From Woeseiaceae bacterium (lineage in GTDB: Bacteria > Pseudomonadota > Gammaproteobacteria > Steroidobacterales > Woeseiaceae): 64,000 bases of DNA. The translations under genes were made by a program, and so were the position numbers. The DNA lies in NCBI GenBank assembly GCA_028289545.1, contig JANQPG010000061.1:1-64000 (forward strand), written 5' to 3'. Below are positions 34,839-42,548 of this stretch, in pieces (the stretch's first letter is position 1; every line of letters starts with the position of its first letter). The notes beneath the pieces are model-generated. The model was given only the letters and a program-made list of their open reading frames with translations. It was not told the DNA's origin and searched no databases.

Positions 34839-36325
34839 TTTTCGCCTGGAGCCTTTTCCTCCTCTATCTGGCCGGCACCGCCTGGCTGGGGTGGCAGGGC
34901 TACCGCAAGACGACGGGCTTCGGCAGTTTTGCCGTGGGCGACCGGGCAATGAACCCGATCATCGTCGGGATAACGCTCGCCGCCAGCGTGTCGTCAGCGT
35001 CGACCTTCATCATCAATCCGGGTTTTGTCTACGTCGACGGCTTCGGCGCGTTCTTTCACATGTCGATTGGCGTCGGGCTGGGCTTCATGTTCATGTTGAC
35101 CGTGTTGTCGTTCCGCTTCCGGCGAATCGGCGCCGAAAGTGGTGCGCTGACGATCCCCGACTGGATCGGCAAACGATACGGTTCTCGTGGCTACGCACTG
35201 TTCTTCTCGCTCTTGAACCTGCTGTCGTTTGCATTTGTCGTGTTGCTCGTGGGCGGGATTTCGATTGTCATGCAGTCACTCCTGGGTTTGAGCAATTTGC
35301 AGGCGCTTGCCATTACGCTCGTGTTCGTGACGGGCTACGTATTTATTGGCGGTACCTACGCGCACGTCCTGACCAACATGCTGCAAGGCAGTCTCATGAT
35401 CGCCGTTACGGCGCTCGTGCTGGCCAGCTGCCTGGCCATTGCCTTCGACGGGCCCGCACCGCTCATCGAGCGTCTGCAGGCAGCCGATGCCGGGCTCGTC
35501 CGGCTGATCAATCCCGACGGACAGCTGTTTAACGATGTGTTTTCGATCTACGTGGCCGGTTTTGTCGTCGGCGCCATAGTCGTTTGCCAGCCGCACATAC
35601 TGACGAAGGCCCTGTACGTGAAGGACGACCGTTCGGTCGTGCGCTATCTGATCGTCTTTGCCGCGGTGTTTGCACTGTTCCAGATGCTCGGCGCTGTCGG
35701 TTTCTTCGCTCATCTGGCCGTGCCCGACGGCGCGCTGATCGATCCGGCAACAGGGCAGTTCCGTCAGGACCTGGTCATGACAATGTATCTACGGTCGGTG
35801 TTTCCGGACTGGGTGTTCACGATTGTCAGCATTGTGCTGCTGGCGGCCGCGATGTCGACGCTCGATGGCCTGCTGGTTTCGATGTCGACGATCACCGCTA
35901 ACGACCTGGTGCTGAACCTCAAGCCCGGCGATGGGGCGCAGACCGAGGAACAGCGCATGGCGTTTGCACTCAAAGCCAGCCACGTCGTCCTCGTACTGAT
36001 CGCCGTGGCGGCGTTTCTCGTCAACATCCATCCGCCACGACTCCTCGGCGTGTTCGGCCAGGCCGGCGTATACGGGCTGACGGCCGCCGCCGCGCCGCCG
36101 TTGTTGCTCGGTGTGCTATTCCGTCGCGTGCCGCTGGCGCTGGCCTGGTCGGCATCCATTGCGGCAATTGGCCTGCACTTTGTGCTGTTCTACTTCCAGG
36201 ACAGTCCGTGGTTCGCCTGGATTGATTTGACCCTGGCCAACCCGGGCGTGACCGCGTCACTGGCATCGCTCACCGTAATCCCGCCCGCCTTGCTGTTTGC
36301 CTGGATGCAGAACCGACCCGCCTGA
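34835..36325 (+). CDS. Sodium:solute symporter (SSS family)
   Basis: 496 residues, about 13 membrane helices. SSS signatures include ITLAASVSSASTFIINPGF near the start, IPDWIGKRYGSRGY, and the later helix VLLAAAMSTLDGLLVSMSTI with the sodium-site serines. It imports a small organic acid, sugar or amino acid with sodium. The only sensible start is TTG at 34835, overlapping the esterase stop as TTGA; the next in-frame ATG would remove the first helix. It completes the uptake operon: esterase outside, symporter in the inner membrane. Confidence 0.85.
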   Translation: MIFAWSLFLLYLAGTAWLGWQGYRKTTGFGSFAVGDRAMNPIIVGITLAASVSSASTFIINPGFVYVDGFGAFFHMSIGVGLGFMFMLTVLSFRFRRIGAESGALTIPDWIGKRYGSRGYALFFSLLNLLSFAFVVLLVGGISIVMQSLLGLSNLQALAITLVFVTGYVFIGGTYAHVLTNMLQGSLMIAVTALVLASCLAIAFDGPAPLIERLQAADAGLVRLINPDGQLFNDVFSIYVAGFVVGAIVVCQPHILTKALYVKDDRSVVRYLIVFAAVFALFQMLGAVGFFAHLAVPDGALIDPATGQFRQDLVMTMYLRSVFPDWVFTIVSIVLLAAAMSTLDGLLVSMSTITANDLVLNLKPGDGAQTEEQRMAFALKASHVVLVLIAVAAFLVNIHPPRLLGVFGQAGVYGLTAAAAPPLLLGVLFRRVPLALAWSASIAAIGLHFVLFYFQDSPWFAWIDLTLANPGVTASLASLTVIPPALLFAWMQNRPA

Positions 36326-36408
36326 GCGACGGCAAGTCAACTCGCCCGCGCTAGGCAATGACTGGCTCGGCGAGAAACAGGATGAAGCATCCGCCTCGAA
36401 GCATTACC

Positions 36409-37350
36409 ATGTCGCGCGTGCAGCCGATACTCTCCATACGCAACCTCTCCAAGACCTATGCCGGCGGCTTCGAGGCCCTCAAAGACGTTAGTCTCGATAT
36501 CGAGACCGGCGAAATTTTTGCACTGCTCGGGCCGAATGGCGCCGGCAAAACGACCCTGATCAGCATCGTCTGCGGCCTCGTGAATCCGACGAACGGTACT
36601 GCTGAGGTTGATGGCTACGACATCATCCGGCACTACCGGCAGACGCGATTCCGCATTGGACTCGTGCCGCAGGAGTTGCCGGTAGAAGCATTCGAGACCG
36701 TATTCAAGACGGTCAGTTTCAGCCGCGGTTTGTTCGGCAAGCCAGCCGATCCGGCGTACGTGGAGAAGGTGTTGCGCTCGCTGTCGCTGTGGGAAAAGAA
36801 GGACGACAAGATCATAGCCTTGTCGGGCGGCATGAAGCGCCGCGTCCTGATTGCAAAGGCGCTGGCGCACGAACCTACGCTACTGTTTCTTGACGAACCC
36901 ACGGCCGGCGTCGACGTCGAGCTCAGAAAAGACATGTGGAATGTCGTCGAGTCACTGCGCGAGGAAGGCTGTACCGTGATTCTCACGACCCACTACATCG
37001 AGGAAGCGGAGCAGCTGGCCGATCGCGTCGGCGTCATCAATCACGGTGAACTCATTCTGGTTGAAGACAAGCAAACGCTCATGCGCGAAATGGGCAAGAA
37101 ACAGCTGTTCCTGCACCTGCAAAGCGAGCTCGACTCGGTGCCGACCGGTCTCGCCGGCTACGACCTGGAGCTGGCCGCAGACGGCCGCGAACTCGTGTAC
37201 ACCTACGACACCCGCGGTGAGCGCACCGGCATTACGGCGCTGCTTGCCGATCTCAACGGAGCCGGTATCCACTTCAACGACTTGCGGACGTCACAAAGCT
37301 CACTCGAAGAGATCTTCGTCGATCTCGTGCACAAGGCGGAAGCTACATGA
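36409..37350 (+). CDS. ABC-2 type exporter ATP-binding protein (YadG-like)
   Basis: 313 residues. It has Walker [13 protein letters not shown], signature [15 protein letters not shown], Walker [13 protein letters not shown] and H-loop [11 protein letters not shown], with a C-terminal extension typical of the DrrA/NodI/YadG branch. The start at 36409 (MSRVQPILS) is preferred; ATG at 36382 is possible. The stop overlaps the permease start (ATGA). It is 84 bases downstream of the symporter gene, so membership of that operon is uncertain. Confidence 0.88.
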   Translation: MSRVQPILSIRNLSKTYAGGFEALKDVSLDIETGEIFALLGPNGAGKTTLISIVCGLVNPTNGTAEVDGYDIIRHYRQTRFRIGLVPQELPVEAFETVFKTVSFSRGLFGKPADPAYVEKVLRSLSLWEKKDDKIIALSGGMKRRVLIAKALAHEPTLLFLDEPTAGVDVELRKDMWNVVESLREEGCTVILTTHYIEEAEQLADRVGVINHGELILVEDKQTLMREMGKKQLFLHLQSELDSVPTGLAGYDLELAADGRELVYTYDTRGERTGITALLADLNGAGIHFNDLRTSQSSLEEIFVDLVHKAEAT

Positions 37351-38108
37351 ATTTTCACGCGGTCAAGGCCATCTATCTGTTCGAGATGGCGAGGATGTGG
37401 CGCACGGCCGTACAGAGTCTCGTGGCTCCGGTGCTGTCGACGTCGCTCTACTTCGTGATTTTTGGCGGCGCGATCGGCTCGCGCATTCCCGAGATCGAAG
37501 GCGTCAGCTACGGCGCGTTCATCGTGCCGGGCCTCATCATGCTATCGATCATGACCGAGAGTATTTCCAACTCGTCGTTTGCGATCTATTTCCCGCGCTT
37601 CACCGGCACCGTGTTCGAAGTGTTGTCAGCGCCCGTATCTTATGTCGAGGTGTTGCTCGGTTACGTCGGCGCCGCCGCCACCAAGTCGGTCATAATCGGC
37701 GCGATCATCTTCATAACGGCCAACTTCTTCGTCACGATCGAGGTGGCGCACCCGTTCATTGCGCTGACCTTCCTGATCCTGACATCGGTGTCCTTCTGTC
37801 TGTTCGGCTTCATTCTCGGGGTGTGGGCGGACGGCTGGGAGAAGCTTACGATCGTGCCGATACTGGTGATCATGCCGCTCAGCTTTCTCGGCGGCATTTT
37901 CTACAGCATCGGCATGTTGCCGCCGCTTTGGCAGAATTTAAGCCTCCTGAATCCGCTGGTTTACCTGATCAGCGGTTTCCGCTGGAGTTTCTATCAGACC
38001 GCGGATGTCAGCGTGGCGCTTAGCCTCGGCATGACGGCGGGCTTCCTGTTGGCCTGTTTTCTCGTCGTGCGCTGGATCTTCAAGACCGGGTACCGCTTGC
38101 GTACCTGA
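37347..38108 (+). CDS. ABC-2 type transporter permease (YadH-like)
   Basis: 253 residues with six membrane helices, an ABC-2 permease. Motifs include [20 protein letters not shown] and the C-terminal [16 protein letters not shown]. It pairs with the upstream ATPase as a dimeric exporter whose cargo is unknown. A hairpin-plus-T-run terminator follows 10 bases after the stop. Confidence 0.88.
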   Translation: MNFHAVKAIYLFEMARMWRTAVQSLVAPVLSTSLYFVIFGGAIGSRIPEIEGVSYGAFIVPGLIMLSIMTESISNSSFAIYFPRFTGTVFEVLSAPVSYVEVLLGYVGAAATKSVIIGAIIFITANFFVTIEVAHPFIALTFLILTSVSFCLFGFILGVWADGWEKLTIVPILVIMPLSFLGGIFYSIGMLPPLWQNLSLLNPLVYLISGFRWSFYQTADVSVALSLGMTAGFLLACFLVVRWIFKTGYRLRT

Positions 38109-38117
38109 GCGGTCCCT

Positions 38118-38150
38118 GCCGTCCCGTCGGGGCCGGCGGCAAAATTTTTT
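38118..38150 (+). terminator. Intrinsic terminator after the ABC exporter
   Basis: A 20-base hairpin (38118-38137; four G/C pairs, one mismatch, three G/C pairs, 4-base loop) is followed within a few bases by a run of six T at 38145-38150. It fits termination of the exporter operon. Confidence 0.6.
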
Positions 38151-38283
38151 CGCCCGAAGTAATCCAAACGCCTGCTTCGACGCATCCAATAGACAGGCAC
38201 GCGTAACAAGAGGCGCTTCCCAGGCGTCCACCGTCGTGAGCTCAATTAAGGGCAACCGAAGGCCGGGAGTTCGTTCCGGCTGA

Positions 38284-38305
38284 CGAGGCCGCTCGAGCGG
38301 CCTCG
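38284..38305. promoter_or_regulatory. Perfect 22-bp palindrome upstream of a small lipoprotein gene
   Basis: The core GAGGCCGCTCGAGCGGCCTC, with an extra C and G at the ends, forms a 9-bp stem with a TCGA centre, 45 bases before the lipoprotein ATG. There is no T-run, so it is an operator, a leader hairpin or a bidirectional stem of unknown purpose. Confidence 0.5.
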
Positions 38306-38350
38306 CGCGAAGGAGGTCACTTGGATACTGTCGAGAGGAAGAGACGAACG

Positions 38351-38581
38351 ATGCGGTCGCCGGCGACCGCGCTGGCGCTTGCCGTCTGCCTGACGGCGTG
38401 TGCTCCCCTGCCGGAGCGCGCTCAGGAGGCGCGAGAGTACCGCCGCGCTGACTTCGAGAACCAGTTTATCGACTACCGTCGGCGCTGCCACGCCGCGGGG
38501 AAGCGCATCATGATCATGGCCAGCGGCAAAGTCGGCCGTGACGGCGTGCCGAACCGTGGAGACTATTACACCTGTTCTTAA
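38351..38581 (+). CDS. Small lipoprotein of unknown function
   Basis: 76 residues. A signal peptide ends in the lipobox VCLTAC, then a charged Arg/Glu-rich segment (AREYRRADFENQFIDYRRRC) and a short Gly/Lys-rich C-terminus with two more cysteines, perhaps one disulfide. The ATG at 38351 has GAGGAAGAG upstream and is chosen over a TTG at 38321. No family was recognised. Confidence 0.65.
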   Translation: MRSPATALALAVCLTACAPLPERAQEAREYRRADFENQFIDYRRRCHAAGKRIMIMASGKVGRDGVPNRGDYYTCS

Positions 38582-38666
38582 CACCTTCGGCGGCGGATTG
38601 ACCCGGAGCAGTCACCACAGCGGCCCGTAACGTATACTGCAGCGGATTTTCGGGAAGGGCCGCTGC

Positions 38667-39926
38667 ATGCGCAGATTGCTGACGATGGCCGCCATTATCA
38701 TGGCCGGCGAAATGGTGTTTGCGCTGCCGTTCCACACGATCCGGTTTTTTCGACCCGGTTTCCTCGAGGCGTTCTCGCTGACCAACACCGAGCTGGGTGA
38801 CCTGTTTGCGGTCTACGGCATTGTTGCGATGCTGGCTTACTACCCTGGCGGTTCGCTGGCGGACCGGTTTCCGGCGCGGACGCTAATATCCGTATCGCTG
38901 CTCGCGACGGCAATGGGCGGCTTTTATCTCGCGAGCATGCCCGGCATCGTCGGTCTGGCCGTCCTCTATGGCTTCTGGGGTTTGTCCACTGTCTTCCTGT
39001 TGTGGGGCGCCATGATTCGAGCGACCCGGCTCTGGGGCGGCGAACGGACCCAAGGGCTTGCGTTCGGCACACTCGATGCGGGCCGCGGCCTCGTGGCGCT
39101 GGCGGCGGCCACCTTCGGCATCTGGCTGCTCGAGGGGGGGCTGCCTGCCGATGTGGAAGCCGCGAGCGCTTCCGAGCGGGCTGCCGCGCTGCGCCAGGTC
39201 ATTGCCTACTATGCTGTGCTGACCCTGGCCGCCGCAGCGGCGGCGTGGGTGCTCATACCCGCGGAAAACGACAGTGAGCCTCGGCACCGCGCTATGTCGA
39301 ACGGCCTGGCGGGTATGCTGACCGTGGCCCGGCGGCCGGTACTCTGGGCACACGCCGGCGTGATTGTGTGCGCGTACTGCACGTTCAAGGGCCTCGACAA
39401 CTATTCGCTGTACGCTGTCGAAGTGCTGGGCATGAACGACGTGGAGGGCGCGAGGCTCGTGCGCGACGGCAGCTGGCTGAGGCCGTTCGGGGCCGTTGCG
39501 GCCGGGCTCATTGCCGACCGCATTCGGGCGAGCAGGCTGATCGCAGTGTCGTTTCTGGTTCTCGTCGTCGCTTACGGAATGCTCGGCACGAACGCAGGCG
39601 GCTGGGTTCTGTACGTTAATCTGTACGCAAGCTTCCTGTTTGTCTTTGCCTTGAGGGCCGTGTACTTCGCGCTGCTCAAAGAAAACCGCACGGCACGGCA
39701 TCTGACCGGCGCAAGCGTGGGCCTGATCTCGTTTGTCGGCTTTACGCCCGAGTTTTTCTTCGGGCCGGTTACCGGCCGCATTCTCGATGCGGCGCCCGGC
39801 GCTGAAGGGCATCACATGTACTTCCTGTTTCTCATGGCGGTTAGTGTTGCGGGCCTGCTGCTGACGCTGACCATGCTCAAGCTCAATGCCCGGGCGGAGC
39901 GGCGTGACGCGGTCGAAACAGGCTAA
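38667..39926 (+). CDS. Major facilitator superfamily transporter
   Basis: 419 residues, 12 predicted membrane helices in two halves. The loop 2-3 signature is GGSLADRFPARTLIS (the MFS motif GxxaDRxGrR type) and the equivalent in the second half is AAGLIADRIRASRLIA. The first half is similar to nitrate- or drug-type MFS of unknown substrate. A GGAAGGG site precedes the ATG. It is alone on its strand between the small lipoprotein and a small membrane protein. Confidence 0.82.
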   Translation: MRRLLTMAAIIMAGEMVFALPFHTIRFFRPGFLEAFSLTNTELGDLFAVYGIVAMLAYYPGGSLADRFPARTLISVSLLATAMGGFYLASMPGIVGLAVLYGFWGLSTVFLLWGAMIRATRLWGGERTQGLAFGTLDAGRGLVALAAATFGIWLLEGGLPADVEAASASERAAALRQVIAYYAVLTLAAAAAAWVLIPAENDSEPRHRAMSNGLAGMLTVARRPVLWAHAGVIVCAYCTFKGLDNYSLYAVEVLGMNDVEGARLVRDGSWLRPFGAVAAGLIADRIRASRLIAVSFLVLVVAYGMLGTNAGGWVLYVNLYASFLFVFALRAVYFALLKENRTARHLTGASVGLISFVGFTPEFFFGPVTGRILDAAPGAEGHHMYFLFLMAVSVAGLLLTLTMLKLNARAERRDAVETG

Positions 39927-39968
39927 ACTCGTTTTTTTTGCTTTCGAGCGCTTTTTGAAGGGGGGCAC

Positions 39969-40442
39969 ATGGCGAAACAGAGCCGGGCAAAACAGGACCG
40001 GTTTCTCGAGCAGGTAAGGCGCAACGCCGTTGCACTGATCAGCCTGGTCGTTGCCGTGTCGAGCCTCGGCTACAACACCTGGCGCAATGAAAAGAGCGAA
40101 TACAACCGCAACCAGCGCCAGGCGTCCTTCGAGCTGCTGCTCAAAGTCAACGAGCTGCGGCAGCTCGTGCTGCACCGCCACTACCAGATGGACTTCGAGG
40201 ATCGCGGCAATCTCAAGACCGGCTGGGGTCTCGTGCTGACCGTCGAAGATCTGGCGCAAGTGCTCGACGAACCGCTACCCGCGGTTACCGCCGACCTCAA
40301 GGCCACGTGGGAGTCGGAGTCCGAACAGCTGGGCGCTCGGCTGCCGTCGGGTGCGCTCGACGACGAGCCCGTGGAGCGCATCATGCAAAGCATGGACCGC
40401 GTGCGGTCCGAATCGCTGGGGCTCCTGGAGTCGTTGGACTAG
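39969..40442 (+). CDS. Single-pass membrane protein of unknown function
   Basis: 157 residues. A basic N-terminus and one membrane helix (NAVALISLVVAVSSLGY) are followed by an alpha-helical soluble region rich in Glu, Leu and Arg (ASFELLLKVNELRQLVL...). A strong GGGGGG site precedes the ATG. No family was recognised. Confidence 0.65.
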   Translation: MAKQSRAKQDRFLEQVRRNAVALISLVVAVSSLGYNTWRNEKSEYNRNQRQASFELLLKVNELRQLVLHRHYQMDFEDRGNLKTGWGLVLTVEDLAQVLDEPLPAVTADLKATWESESEQLGARLPSGALDDEPVERIMQSMDRVRSESLGLLESLD

Positions 40443-40575
40443 CGGTCACTGGACCCGTCGTCATTGACCACAAAAAAACTCGAAGGCTGGGCGGCAAAGT
40501 CCCGACTTGTCTGTCGTGGCCCGGCTCCGGATAATCTTCAACCTTCCATTCCAGACAACCCATAAGGTATCGACG

Positions 40576-41484
40576 ATGCGCTACACCCTAATGCTGCTCG
40601 CTGCGGCGGGCATGGTGGCCTGCCAGCCTGCCGAACAGACCACGCCGGAGCCGGAAGCGGCTGCGCCTGCGGAAGCCACCGAGCCCACGGCTTCCGAGCA
40701 GCTGGACGCGGTGCTTGCCGCTCAGCCCGACGAAGCAAAAGCCCGCTATCAGTACCGTAACCCCAAAGAAACCCTTGAGTTTTTCGGCGTCGAGCCGGGC
40801 ATGACGGTAGTCGAGGCGCTGCCGGGCGGCGGCTGGTACTCGAAAATATTGCTGCCTTACCTGGGCAGCGAAGGCCAGCTGATCGGGGCGGCGTACGCGC
40901 TCGATATGTACTCGCTGTTCCCGTTTGCCAGCGAGGCGTTCATGCAGCGCCAGCAGACCTGGACCACCGACTGGCCCGCGGGCGCAGAAGCCTGGCGGGG
41001 TGACGACGGCGCCGAGGTCGTTGCGGCGCGTTTCGGTTCCATGCCCGCGGAGGTCGACGGCACGGCCGACGTTGTGCTGATGATACGTGCGCTGCATAAC
41101 CTCGCCCGCTTTCAGAGCGCAGGCGATGGGCCGTATCTGGACACGGCGATGGGCGACGCGTTTCGCGCCCTGAAGCCCGGCGGTGTGCTCGGCGTTGTCC
41201 AGCATCACGCTCGTGACGACATGCCCGACGACTGGGCAACCGGCGGCAACGGTTATCTCAAGAAACAGACGGTCATCGATGCCGCGACGGCCGCCGGCTT
41301 CGAGCTGGACAGCGATAGCGACGTCAACGCGAACCCGGCGGATCAACCGACCGCCGAGGACATCGTCTGGCGGTTGCTGCCGGGTCTACGCACGAGCGAA
41401 GACGATGCCGAGCTCCGCGCCGAACTCGAGCAGATAGGCGAGAGCAATCGCATGACACTCAAGTTCGTGAAGCCCGCGGGCTGA
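40576..41484 (+). CDS. Exported methyltransferase-fold lipoprotein (COG4798-like)
   Basis: 302 residues. The signal peptide ends in the lipobox GMVAC, followed by a Pro/Glu/Ala linker. The body has a class-I SAM methyltransferase topology: YRNPKETLEFFGVEPGMTVVE (motif I region, with PGGGWY for the glycine loop), ADVVLMIRALHN and LKPGGVLGVVQH. SAM is not known in the periplasm, so the exported location is odd; this family is nevertheless often predicted to be secreted. The start at 40576 gives the signal peptide. Confidence 0.75.
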   Translation: MRYTLMLLAAAGMVACQPAEQTTPEPEAAAPAEATEPTASEQLDAVLAAQPDEAKARYQYRNPKETLEFFGVEPGMTVVEALPGGGWYSKILLPYLGSEGQLIGAAYALDMYSLFPFASEAFMQRQQTWTTDWPAGAEAWRGDDGAEVVAARFGSMPAEVDGTADVVLMIRALHNLARFQSAGDGPYLDTAMGDAFRALKPGGVLGVVQHHARDDMPDDWATGGNGYLKKQTVIDAATAAGFELDSDSDVNANPADQPTAEDIVWRLLPGLRTSEDDAELRAELEQIGESNRMTLKFVKPAG

Positions 41485-41500
41485 CCCAGCTGTTGTGAGT

Positions 41501-41540
41501 CCGGGTGTGTGTGCGGGCGGTTTTGCCCGCGCACACCCGG
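41501..41540 (+). terminator. GC-rich hairpin after the methyltransferase-fold gene
   Basis: CCGGGTGTG and CACACCCGG close a long, slightly bulged stem around GCGGGCGGTTTTGCCCGC. No T-run follows, so it may be a weak terminator or a transcript-end stabiliser. Confidence 0.45.
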
Positions 41541-41670
41541 GTCATCCCGGCGTAGGCTCTAATAACTAATAGCTATAAGTTGTCGCCGAGCAGGCTGACT
41601 TCCGGTCGATTTTTCCCATTTTGCCCGGTTCGATTGAGCGCATACAAACGTCTGCCTATAGTCAGCCGCC

Positions 41671-42444
41671 ATGGACGACCGGCAGCAGAGCCCTTTCGAT
41701 ACGGCATTTCAGCAGCTACTCAACGCACTGGCTGCCGCTTGTCTGTCGGTGGGCAAGGGCTACGCCGAATACGACATGGCCTCCCGCTCGGCGTTTGTCG
41801 CCGCGGTCAAGGGACGCAAGACCGGCTCGGAGCTGTCCGCCGCCGCCGTCAGCTTCCTGACCGGAGTAGGCGAGACAGACGTTCCGCAGACGAATGGAGA
41901 GGGCGGCGCATCCTCGCCGGCCTGGCAGTTCATCGAACTCTGGCGGGGGGAAGCCTCCGACTCCGAGGGCCGCAGCAATCCGCTCCCGCTAACCGGGCCA
42001 CTTTCCGTTTCGTCGCTGCTCGGACGGGTATCCACGGCGCCGTCGCTGGACGACGCGCTTGCGGCCCTTGAGGCCGTTGGTCTGATCGAGGCACGCGACG
42101 GTCTGGTCTACCTGGACGACGACGCGTTGCCGGGCGCCGCCGCTATCGAGACGGCCACCGCCATGTGTGCCGGCGCGTATCCACTGCTGGCGGCCATTGC
42201 GGCGGGCGGACACCGTCCACCGCCTTTGCTCGAGTCGAGTACGCTGGTGTCGGTTCGGCAGAACGACGTGCCGAGACTGCACCGCATTGCCGAGTCGAAG
42301 CTTCGGGAGGCGCAAGAGAAAGTGGCTGAGCTGCTGACGGCCTACGATGCCCTCAGCGACGCCGCAAGCATTGCCGACGAGGAGACCGCAACGGTTTCGT
42401 CCGGCATCTACTTTGTCGCGAGCGGCCGACCCTCGGGCATCTGA
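41671..42444 (+). CDS. DUF6502-like protein
   Basis: 257 residues, no signal or membrane segment. The layout matches the DUF6502 type: an N-terminal helical region (FQQLLNALAAACLSVGKGYAEY), a middle segment SAAAVSFLTGVGETDV, the line WRGEASDSEGRSNPLPLTG and a winged-helix-like ALEAVGLIEARDGLVYLDD. Such proteins are uncharacterised and possibly DNA-binding. The identification is by pattern only. It sits directly before a prolyl oligopeptidase gene, 104 bases apart. Confidence 0.6.
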   Translation: MDDRQQSPFDTAFQQLLNALAAACLSVGKGYAEYDMASRSAFVAAVKGRKTGSELSAAAVSFLTGVGETDVPQTNGEGGASSPAWQFIELWRGEASDSEGRSNPLPLTGPLSVSSLLGRVSTAPSLDDALAALEAVGLIEARDGLVYLDDDALPGAAAIETATAMCAGAYPLLAAIAAGGHRPPPLLESSTLVSVRQNDVPRLHRIAESKLREAQEKVAELLTAYDALSDAASIADEETATVSSGIYFVASGRPSGI

Positions 42445-42548
42445 GTTTTCCTGCAAGCCTGCGTCCCGAGGGCTTCGTTTCCGCTGTAACTTGTCTCCCG
42501 GCGTCCGGACCAGTATAAAACCGGATCTCACTTTTCCGGAGACCCGTC

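Noticed and set aside
39927..39948. Run of eight T after the MFS gene
   Set aside because: There is no stable hairpin before it, so it is not called a terminator.
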